NCBI GenBank assembly: GCA_946811185.2
Contig: OX328112.1
Location: forward strand, 23,465,558 to 23,529,557
DNA length: 64,000 bases
Source of the DNA: Hippopus hippopus
Lineage: Eukaryota > Mollusca > Bivalvia > Cardiida > Cardiidae
Direction: 5' to 3'
Position numbers and translations under genes: made by a program. Below are positions 49,701 through 61,700 of the stretch, in pieces. The notes under the pieces are model-generated. The model saw only the letters and a program-made list of their open reading frames with translations. It was not told where the DNA came from and searched no databases. Position 1 is the stretch's first letter. Each line of letters opens with the position of its first letter.

Positions 49701-52700
49701 AAAAGCAGAAAATTGACCAGTAGAAAATAGTTTCCATCAAGGTCAGCCTTTGTAGGCTGACTTGGATCAAAACTTTTTGCAAATCCATTAAACTCTTTTT
49801 TCACAGAGTATGTCTCAATACATAACTGTTTCCTGCCAAGCAGTTGTGTAAGCCTATTTGAAACGGATTTTTTACACCAAACTAACTTTTTTCATCCCTG
49901 AATTAAAAAAATCTTTAGTCTCATGTCAAAAAAGTTACTGCTTTTTTCAAAATGTTTTCTCAGGCTGGGAACTTTACGAGCAACGAAAGTTGTATTTGTA
50001 AAATAATAGACCGAATTGACCTTTTGCAAAGCAATGTCATGTTACTATGACCCTAAAGAAGACTGTTGAAAACAAGTGGAGAAAAGAGGGAATGCTGGTT
50101 ACCAGCATTTTCTCCTTTTACCCTAATTTTTTCCGCTCTTTCAAAGACGAATCCCATCATAGTAGCCATGTTTGTTTAGTAGCCATTTTTGTCATCGGCA
50201 AATGCTTTCAGCACTCACAAGTCTAAGGTTTTGGTAAAGGGTTACTCTTGTGATTGATGGGGACATGTACAAAATTGGCCTCTGTTGAAATAACCGAAGG
50301 GAGATTACTCACTTCTTCCTCTTGATGAACACCTAATGTTTCCTCCAGTTTACTTCTGTACTTTTCCATCCTGGCAGAGAACTCTTTGTACCGCTTATCA
50401 ACGGCAGCACACCATGCCCGTATGTTGTTAGCATGCATGTTTCCCTTGGCAACGAACCCATCAGCCAATGAAAGAAGCAGCTTAACATTCTCTTTATTCT
50501 CCTGAAAACACAAAATTCACATTTTCAATTGTAGTTCTACTTTTTTATCATGCTGATAATATTTTACCACAAAATCCTGAATTTTAACAGTACAGTATGG
50601 TTAAATCAGGCTAAAGAAATAGTAGTTCAATACAGCTACAATTTTTTTTTTTCAGTGAAAGATTTAAGTCTATGAAGGGGCATAACTATGTCAGAAATAT
50701 TTTGCGGGTTACCCCTACTGCCATCTGGGTATAGGTTCACCTTTTCAAAGTTTACAACTAGCTTGAGCCTAAAGTAAATATCTTCAGTAACAACAGAGAT
50801 ATCAAAAAAGGTCAAAGTTTCTGCATAAAAAAAGACATCAACAATGGAGATGACGACACAGCTATCACAATACCTCAATGTTTTCTCCAAAAACAGCAAA
50901 GCTAAAAATAGAGAAGAGTGTAGATCTAAGATCAGACAGCACATTTTCAGCATTTTGATCTTGATCTGTAGAGTAAATAGGAGGCAGCATAATGAATATG
51001 AACATGAACAATATCTTTTACACATGAAATGACTAACTATATACATAAATTAAGACCCATCACTGTAAGTTACATGAGACTTTTGCCATACTATTTCACA
51101 TAAAAAGCAGACAGTGAAGATCCAAGATCACACTGCATGTTTTGTCCAGTCTGACTTGAAACAGCACAATCTGCAATAGGCCATCTACATGTGATACTAC
51201 AAGCTAACTGTTTGTATGACTAACCTTTGCCTTGGCCCTAAAGTCATAATGTTCTCTGAGTAGAGCTTCTGTCTCTACTTGGTTAGATCCTAAATGTGTG
51301 TGCGAGTTCAGGTAAGACTCCCCATAGTCTTTGATCCACTCCAACACCTGTGCAAAACAACAAGAGCTAGCTTTTTATTTACAAATTTTTAATTTTTGCC
51401 CCAGCCATCTATTCAGTTATAAGTCTATGTGTATGGAGAACCACTGATTGCCATTTCAGTGGATTCAAACACTCTTTACCATGCAACAAAATTTTAGACT
51501 TGTCAGAAATTGGAAGCATTTGCTCTGGTTGGTTGGTTGTATTGGGGTTTAACGCCACTTTAACAGCTAAGGTCATATCATGGCGGTCGGTGACGCACAT
51601 GTGTTTCCTGGCTTTCTCACACCAGTACTAACACAACTTTCTTTCCAAAGCCACTGACTACTTTTCTCACATGCTTCAGCAGAGGTGAGAGGCAAAAATA
51701 CGCTGGAAAGAAAGTTCGCCTCAACCGGCTATCGAACTCACAACCACCGGGTCATGAGTCCGACACGCTCACCACTGAGCCACCCGGGCGGGGCAGGAAG
51801 CATTTGCAGATGACAAATTAAGATGGCTCAAATGACAAACATTTGTCCTTGATAGGGTAGGAAACATTGTACAAAAAGAAGAAAATGCTGGTAAGCAGCA
51901 TTTTCTTATTTCCCACAGTGTTTTCAAAAGCCTTATTCTTCAGGGTCTTAAAAATGCAGGATTATGTGGTAAAGGGTTAATCATTCCCTGAGCCTAGTAA
52001 CTAGTACAAGGCTTGAAACCCTTGGATTGCTGGTTTGATTCCCAAACCTGGCCATTTTTCTGTCCAAGAATTGACGGTCATCATTGTAACAGGTTCATAC
52101 CTCTCTTACCACTGAGTATTGTTTCGACGATGTTTACATGAGAAGGCAGGCAGTGGCTTGGAAAAAATGTATTGCAAAGTACTGGTAAAAGAAAAACATG
52201 AATAGGTGCACTGGCTGCTGCAATACAACTGAAGTAATGCTGAAAACAGCATTTAACGCCAAACAACCAGACCAACCAACAACAAAATAACAAATCAAAA
52301 ATGTCATTCTATTGCAATGCCATCCTTTCAAGGAGTCCTTGGATATGCTTAAAACCCTTTACCACACAATGACGACTTTTGACACCCCTGATAGAGAAGG
52401 CTTTTGAAAACATTGTGGGAAAAGGAGAAAATGCTGGTAACCAGCATTTTCTCCTTTTCCCACAATGTTTTCTACCCTATCAAAGAAAAATCATTTCATA
52501 TGATCCACATTGAAACTGTCCTCTGCAAATGTTTTCAATTTGGACAGGTCTAAAATTTGTCGTGTGGTAAAGAGTTAACAGGTTATCCAACAATCTCATG
52601 CTTTAATGACCCTGAATAATACATGATTTTGAAAACATTGTTGGATAAGGAAAAAATGCTGATAGAAAGCATTTTCTTCTTTTCCCACAATGTTATCTTA

Positions 52701-55700
52701 CCTTCCAAAGACAAATACCTTCATTTGGGCCATATTTAATTTGTAACTGCAAATACTTTCAACTTGAAACAAGTCTAAAACTTTGTCTTTTTGGTAAAGA
52801 CTTGGAAAAGAAATAGAGTTTATTTCATCAGCTTGTGGTTAATATGGGGAAATATTTGCCGAAAAAGGGAAAGGTATGCGAAAATAATGAGTGCCATAAG
52901 GCACAAGTTATTTTCGCGGACCTTTCCCTTTTGAGGCAAATATTTCCCCATATTAACCACAAGCTGATGAAATAAATTATATATTATATTTCCTCTGATT
53001 ATTTTTTTTTTATTATTATTATTTCATAATTGATTTCACAAGAAAGAAGATAGTGTATCGGACAGTGTAGATCAGAGATTAGACTGCACGTTTTGTGCAG
53101 TCTGATCTTGATCTACACTGTCCACAAAAGTGCCCCGAGTCATGCTAAGCAGGCTAGGGGTTAATTTTTCCATACCTGTTTGGCGCTCTGTTCAAACAAC
53201 ACATACTGGTGACACTGCTCTAACTTCTTTTTCTTCATGGTCCAATACTCTATCACAACGTTCTCCTGTTGTAGCAAGGAGTCTAGGGTCTCTGTATAAA
53301 ATGAAAATAAGCACACAAATATAACAACAAATCTCATTGTAGCTTAGCTCTTTACCATGCAATTCTGAGTTTTAACGATTCTGAGGTAGAGGGCTTTGAA
53401 AACATTGAGGGAAAAGGAGAAAATGCTGGTAACCAGCATTTTCTCCTTTTCCCACATTGTTTTCTACCCTTTTACATACAAACCAATCATTTAGGCTATG
53501 TTTAACCCTGTAACACAAGACAAAACTAGAGCTGTCACTGAATGCAACTTAATACCCCCGCCAGCGCTTTGACAGAAACAGGCAATTTAACAAACAATTT
53601 TCTAAGTTCAAGGGGAGATTACCCTTGAATCATAGGGAGTAGATGATTGAAAACTGCACCTTGCACAACTTCAGTATACGATCAATGTATCAACAAACTT
53701 TAAACACAATAGCAGCAAAACTGTAGGAGGAGTTCGTGACACAAAATTACTAGTATTTTGTACACAGACTGACACACGGACAGACGGACAGACAGACAGG
53801 CTGATTCCAGTATACCCCCGAAAACATTCGTTTTGCGGGGGTATAATAATTATAGACTTGTCCAAACCTTAAGCATATGCAGACGTCAAACAAAATATAG
53901 TTAAAATTGTTGTGTTTGGTAGGGTACACAGACTGACACACGGACGGACGGACAGACAGACAGGCTGATTCCAGTATACCCCCGAAAACATTCGTTTTGC
54001 TGGGGTATAATAATTATAGACTTGTCCAAACCTTAAGCATATGCAGACGTCAAACAAAATATAGTTAAAATTGTTGTGTTTGGTAGGGTAGAAAACATTG
54101 TGGGAAAAAGAGAAAATGCTGGTTTCCAACAATGTTTTCAAAAAGGCTTCTTTCCCAAGGTCGCTAAAAATCGTCATTGTGTAGTACATGGTTGATTTGT
54201 TGTTTGCAAATGCTTTGAATTTGAATGATTGATTGTATGGTGTTTAACGCCGCTTTTACATTATTTCAGTCATATCGCGGCGGCCAGTGCACCTATCCAT
54301 GCGTTCCTGGAGTCTCTTTTACCAGTACTTCGCACAATTTTCTTTCCAAGCCACTGGCTGCTTTCCCACATAATCATCGTCGAAACAATGGTCAGCGGTG
54401 GGCGAGAAATGAATCCTGTCGCAGTGACTATCATCAATCCTCGGAAAGAAATTGGCTGAGCCAGGGATCGAACCCAGGACCCTGTGTTCTCAAGTCCTGC
54501 ACGCTACCGACTGAGCTCTTTGAATTTGAAAAAGTCAAAAACTGTGTCAAAAAGAGTGACAGAGTTTTTCCCATTTTTGTATCAACATTGTTTTCTATTC
54601 CTTTCTAGCAATATTGTCTTGTCGAGCCTGATAGCTCAGTCATAACATACAGGGTTCAAATCAGGGAGTGGCTGATATGAATCCCATGCCTGGCCAATTT
54701 CTTTCCATAGATTGAACATCAGCGTTGCAGAATTAATTTCTCTGAATGATTCAACAAAGGTTATTTGGGAGAGCAGCCAGTGGCTTAGGAAGAATATTAT
54801 GCAAATTACTTGTAAAAAACTCCAGGAAAGAATGGATAGGTCACCTTAATATGACAGAAAAAGGTTTAAAATGGCGTAAAACACCAAATAAACAAACAAA
54901 AACATCTGTAATGTTGCGTGAATTGGGTCAATTCAACTAAATGAAAGTGTCTGCTGTGCAGGGCTGTAAGTCCTAAACACAAATTTGACAGACACAAAGA
55001 AAACAGTTTGTTTCTTACTTTTCACATGGGCCTCTGTGCTCCTGAATTTCATCTGCATACCCAGTGTGTGTAGATTTCTGTTAACATACTTCAGGAATCT
55101 TTCTGCTGATCTTCTGGCTAATGTACAAGCCTGTCAAACAATCAAAATACCGGTAACTTGTTATTCTATGGTCAATAAATAAAGTATGTCTTTAAAAAAC
55201 ACTATGTCCCAAAACAGTGACTAATCATGAATGCTTAACTCTTTGCCACACGAGAAATATCTGGACGTGTCCAAATTAAAAGCATTTGCAGATGAAAATT
55301 TAAATGTAACTCAAATGAGGAAATTTGCCATTTGCAGGGTAGAAAGCATTGTGGGAAAAGAAGAAAATGCTGGTTACCAGCATTTTCTCCTTTTCCCACA
55401 ATGTTTTCAAAAAGTTTCTATCCTAGGATCGTTAAAAGTCGGGATTGTGTGGTAAAGGGTTACAGAAAATGATTGCATAAAACATCTAAGCTGACTCTCT
55501 ACAATCACAGGCCTTTGAAGCTCTATAGGTCTATCACGGAACACTAAAATTATCCTTGGTCGATCATCGAACACTTAGCACATTGGTGCATCTCCTGTAT
55601 ATCATGGAATATATATTCAAATTTTCATCAACACTGTTTCTATAAATAGCATATTGGTGACTCCCTCTATATCGTATATAGTAAGACAAGGTGTGCCACG

Positions 55701-58700
55701 AAATCGAAGAAAATTTGACCTCCGTCCACTTTCAGAGATAATATTTAACTCTTTACCAAACAACAAATTCTAGACTAGTCCAAATTGAAAGCATTTGCCG
55801 AAGACAAAATAAACGGGAATCAAAAATAGAAATTTGATTTGGTAAGAGGAGAAAACATTGTGGGAAAAGGAGAAAATGCTGGTTACCAGCATTTTCTCCT
55901 TATCCCACGATGTTTTCAAAAGCTTTCTTTCTCAGGGTCGTTAAAAGTCGAGATTGTGTGGTAAAGGGTTAAACGAAAATGGATAAATGAACCTAGTAAC
56001 CGTTGCAGATAGGTTCATTAATGATTTTTCTTCTGTACCCTGACCTTTGAAAATTCCAAACGACTCTTGCCATCAAGCAATTGCTCTCATCTCAAAAAAA
56101 TTAAAAAGCTTCCATATTTTCCGGATCGTCATGCGCTGACGTCACACGATTTGTAATCCTGCAGCAAATAAGAAGTTAATTCTTTTTTTCAAACAAAGAT
56201 CGAAAAATGTTTTGTTGGTGTATCGATGAAATTATTAAATTAACATTTCGTCTGATATAATTTATCTTTTCATCTAATCCAGTTTCACGATTTTCATCCC
56301 CCATTTCGCATATTTTCAAAAGCGTTTTTACCGTTCATTGGTCAAAAGCTTTGGTGCGTCTTTTGATAGCAAATTCACGTGAGTTATAATTCGCTGTGTC
56401 ATAACGAATTGTACGACATCAGCGCATGGCGATCCAGAAAATGTGGAAGCTTTTTATTTTTTTTTTGAGATGAGAGCGATCACTTGATGGCAAGAGCCGT
56501 TTGGAACTTTTGAGGGTTAGGGTACAGAAGAAAAATCATTTGTGAACCCATCTGCACCGGTAACTAGGTTTATTTTTCTATTTTTCGTTTAAATATTACC
56601 TCTGATAGGGGACAGGGGTCAAATTTTCTTCGATTTCGTTGCACACCTTGTCTTGCTATATATGATACAGAAGGAATCCCCAATGTGCTATTTATAGTAA
56701 CAGTGTCCGATAATGAAAATTTCGTTACCCCTTGATAGACCAATGGAGATTCAGAGACCTATGCTACGATCAACAACATTTTGTTCATACTGAAAGCATT
56801 TGCAGACAACAAGCTGAATGTGATTCAAAAGATAGCATCTTTCTTCTAAAAGACGAAAATATTGCAGCAAAAAGGGACAAAGTGCTGGGTACCAATTTTC
56901 TCAATTTCAAAGTGCTGTAAAACTTTCAAGTACCATCAAATTTTGACCATAATTAAACACATCTAGTATGGCATTAACCTTTTCGCTTCTAAGTGCAGTT
57001 CACTGACCTTTTGCAGACATTGTAGATCCAGATCAGATAGCACAGAACATGCATTCTGATCTTGGACCCACAATGTCAGATGACAAGGTATTTTTCCCCC
57101 AAAAATAAGTTTGAAATAGTAACATTCAGGTTTTTACTATCGGCTTAAAAGTTTCATTTAACTTTTTCCGTGGGTAGCATACTAAATTTTCATTAAGTTC
57201 TAGCAAAAATTATCGTACCCATTTTAACTATACTCAAGTTATTTAACAGCAACAAAGAAATTTTTAAATTTTCATGATTTTCAAAGTTCTGTAATTCTTC
57301 AAAGCAACATTGCAAAACTACAATAGAACTTATTCCATATTTTATTGATTTAAACCCTTCAAGCACCCATCACAACTATAGTTGCTTCTTGTGGCCAGAG
57401 TAGATCAAGATCAAACTGCACAAAACATGCAGTCTGATATTTGATCTACACTGTCTGCTTTGCCGAAACAGTAAAGACAAAAGGGACTGTGACATTGCAA
57501 TTATCTAGGTCGTATTATAGACTGAAAACGTTTACTTGGTTTATTTAGCGCTTTAGCTCATTACCACATGACAAAATTTAACATGTGATAAAATCTAACC
57601 CTTTACCAGACGACAAAATTGTAGACTGTTCCAAATTGAAAGCAACAGCAGTCGGCAAAATTAAAGTGACTCAAAAATTGAAATTTGTTTGGGAAAAGAC
57701 AGAAAACATTGTGGGAAAAGGACAAAATGCTGGTTACCAGCATTTTCTCCTTTTCCCACAATGTTTTCAAAAGACTTCTTTCACAGAGTTGTGAAAACCA
57801 GGACTGGTAAAGAGTTAACACATTTGCAGACGACAACTTAGATGCTGTTAAAATAATGTAAATAGTCTATGGAGTAGTAAAAAACATTGTGGAAAAAAGA
57901 GAAAATGCTGGTTACCAGCATTTTCTCCTTTTTCTACATTGTTTTCAAAAGTCTTTTATAATCAACGTCGTTAAAAGTCAGAATTGTTTGGTTAAGGGGC
58001 GAGGGTTAAGACATAAATGAAATCTAATACTGAACGTAATTTAGACCCGGCATATGAGCCTACTATACCTTCAGAAAAGCCTCTTTCTGTTCACTATGTT
58101 TGTTGATAAGCTGCACCATATAGCTAGGTTTATCAGAGGAGTTAGCCCGTTCTGTTCCACACCAATCTTCATCTCTCTTGTAGTCTCGATCTAAACTCTC
58201 CAGCACAGACCATACCTGTAAAGACAGGAAGTAGAATCATTTCAAAATTCAATTTTTCACAATATTTTTCTGTGTTTTTCAGCTAATCTGAGCATGACAT
58301 GCCTTACTAAACTATAAAAATTACCATACCCAAACAAACCCTAAACAACAAGCAAGAGTATGAAGTAAATATCTATCTAGTAAATTATAACGGAGATATC
58401 AGTAAATGCCAGTTTTTGAACAACAACGACACTGACGTTGAAAAGGCTATGAAAATACCTTTGCCTTTTTTTACATAAAAGCCCAGCTAAAAATCAACTT
58501 TGGCTGGTAACACCCAAATCCAAATTACCTGTTCGGCATATTTATACCAGGTCATCGAGGCCATCACAAGTTTGTGTCTCTCTTCTACATGATTTCTCAA
58601 CTGTTGCCACTCTAACGTGACATTTTCAGCGATGGCTCGAACCCTATCAGAGTTGTAATGTTGCAAACCAATCATATTCTCTGCCTTTTGTGTCACTTGT

Positions 58701-61700
58701 ACAACGCTGTAGTGGGTTTTCTGAAAGAATAAAACAATGATCGGGTAATGTCCATGTCAAAGGTGGGTTTTCTGAAAGTAAATCATACAAAACAACTATT
58801 AGGAACTTCCATGTTTTAAGGTTGTCTGGTTATATGAGTGACCTCTATATGGATTGTCTTCCCAAATTTTTTTTCATAAGCTGTCTGTCGTATAATGAAA
58901 CTAGAGCTGTCACTGAATGTGACTTAATACCCCCGCCAGCGCTTTGATAGAAACAGGCAATTATTTGTACACAGACGGACACACGGAGGGACAAACGGAC
59001 GGACACACGGACAGACAGGCTGATTCCAGTATACCCCCGAAAACATTCGTTTTGCGGGGGTATAAAAATGATGTCAGCAGCTTCCAATTTATGATGAATG
59101 TATTAAATTCAGGCTTGACTGTTCTTCACTGGACACTAACACAAAACCAAACCTGACATTTGGTAGATGATGGCAAATGATTGCTATGCAAATCTTCTTA
59201 CTGTGATTGTTCTGACTGAATATGCATGGGTTCTACACATTCTACAACCTCGATACAGTTGCTACCATATATTCATGCTGACCAGTATTTTCTCCTTTTC
59301 CAATAAACAATGTTCAAAATGGAGAAGTCTGGAATTCTCTTGCATGGTAAAGAGGTAAATGGTTTTTTGCAGAAGGAAAAGAAAGTTTAAATGTATAAAT
59401 ATATAGAGTTTATTTCATCAGCTTGTGGTTAATATGGGGAAATATTTGCCGAAAAAGGGAAAGGTATGCGAAAATAACGAGTGCCGTAAGGCACGAGTTT
59501 TTTCGCGGACCTTTCCCTTTTTCGACAAATATTTCCCCATATTAACCACAAGCTGATGAAATAAATTATATATTATATTTCCTCTGATTATTTTGTCAAC
59601 GAATGCCACTTTTAAAACTTAAAAACTTAAAAAACTTAAGTAGTTCCAGATTTTCGGCAGGAGGAAAATATTCACTGTGACGGGGAAATAATTCCCCCCA
59701 GCTTAAATTATGACATGTCTTTACCCATAACATTTCTAAAAATATACACATGAAATATAATATGGTGTATGTAGCATGTCTGCAGATAGATATTCATTCC
59801 TAAATATCTGGTAAAGTTTACCTCAATGGCCAACATAAACTGATCTTGTTCTTTCTTAAGCTGCTCTGCCTCCATCAGAGAGTTAGGACACATGAAGCTG
59901 GCTGTCAGCATGGATTCTCCATGTCTTATCCATGTAATAACCTGGTATAGAAAGAGAGGTTAACAGTTACATCAGACAGTTAGGACACATGAAGCTGGCT
60001 GTCAGCATGGATTCTATATATTTTATCCATGTAATATAACCTGATATAGTAAGAAAGGTTAACCCATAAAACACCTTTCACAAATGTAGTTGCTTTTGCA
60101 GCCAGTGTATATCAAGATCAGACTGCACAAAACATGCAGCCTGTTCTTTGATCTACGCTCTCCACTTTGCTGAGACATTCTTGATAATAGCAACTGTGGC
60201 ATTGAAATTATAAGGCCCTTATTTCAAGAATGAAAGGTTTAACATGGTCATTAGCTTTTACAAAGCAATTTTGTGACTTTACAACTCTCAGGGTGAAGGC
60301 TTTTTGAAAAATTATGGGTAATGAAGAAAATACAAGTACACAGCATTTTCTCCTGTTCCCACAATATTGTCTACCCTTTCAAAGACAAATCTGATCATTT
60401 CAAGTACATTTAACCCTTTTCCAAAGGGCGAATATTCTACTTTCAGACGAAAAACATCTAATGGTGACGAATATGAAACTGGCGCCAACAAACTAAAGTT
60501 TTTTTTTTAAAGAGCAGGAAACATTGCAGGGAAAGGAGAAAATGCTGATGACCAGCATTTTCTTCTTTCTCCGCAATGTTTTAAGAGGCTCTTAATTCAG
60601 GGTTGTCAAAACCAGGGATTGTTTGGTAAAGGGTTAATTTGTTCTTTGCAAATGCTTTTTTTATGACAGTCTAACGTTTTGTTACATTGTTAAGAGCTAT
60701 ATCTTAATTACATGCTTCTATGTGCTTGTAATCTGCTAAATGTGCCTATCACCACACTGTTTTAGTAATTAAAAAGTTGTGTTGTCTGTCTACTTATGTA
60801 TCATTCCTTTCAATATTCTTTGTAAGAGTGAGTATCTGGCAAAAGGGTCTAATGCATCTCCATGATGTATGATACCAAGCAAGTCATCACATGGTCATGG
60901 ACTGATAAAATCCATTTAGTCCAACAACCGACTGAATCATGAGGTTTAATGGTCCCTTGACATGCAGAGAATTGACCAATAACAAAACGTTTCAACCCAG
61001 GTCAGCCTGCGCGGACTGCGCAGGCTGACCTGGGTTGATACCTTTTGCAGATGCATTAAAACCCCTTTTCACAGAGGCTCACAAAGTTTAAGAGTTAAAA
61101 TATATCAAAGGTGCAACACTAACCTGTCTTGCCTCATTTTCAAAATTACGCAACTGAACACATTGTTCGAGACGGTTTCTCTTTGAGTCTGCGAGGGTCT
61201 CTAGGTCCACTTCTCTCTCGTGTAGATATTCCAACAATTCTTGTATTCTTGTAGGCGCATCATAGTGGGAATCTGCCATCAACTGTACCCCCGTCGTCTC
61301 AAACAGCTAGAAAACAATACAGCAGTTGTTTGTTTAACATTTAAACCATTACTTGACGATTCAATGTTTAAACAACCTTGAGAAAGTCAGCCTTTGAAAA
61401 AATTATGGGAAAAAAAGAAAATGCTGGTAACCAGCATTTTCTTTTTTCCCATAATGTTTTCTACACTCTTAAAGATAACTTTCAACACTTGAACTCATGT
61501 TTGTAATCTGCAAGAGCTTTTGTTACAATCCAATCCTAAATAAGTTGTCGGTTGACCCTTTACCAACAACCATCAGTTTAAATGACCCTGAAGAAAAAGA
61601 CTTTAAAAAACCATGTCAAAACAATATTTTCTCCTTTTCCCACAATGTTTTCTCATCATCCACAACAAATTTCAGTTTTAAATCACATCTATTTTGTTGT

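Larger units (their letters stand above)
53344..54195. mobile_element. Minus family A, then plus family A carrying an inserted CTAGAG element
   Basis: 53344-53505 minus (left end lost). TTAA 53502 starts a plus copy broken after GACAAAA by the CTAGAG element, resuming at TTATAGACTTGTCC; a 164-bp tandem duplication then repeats part of the insert and of the MITE. Confidence 0.8.

Noticed and set aside
53130..53324. Plus-strand frame overlapping exon 7
   Set aside because: Antisense to a well-supported trio exon with correct splice sites and phase.
54466..54527. tRNA genes suggested by A and B boxes
   Set aside because: Each tRNA-like segment is fused to a SINE body with tail and target duplications; none has a complete standalone cloverleaf.
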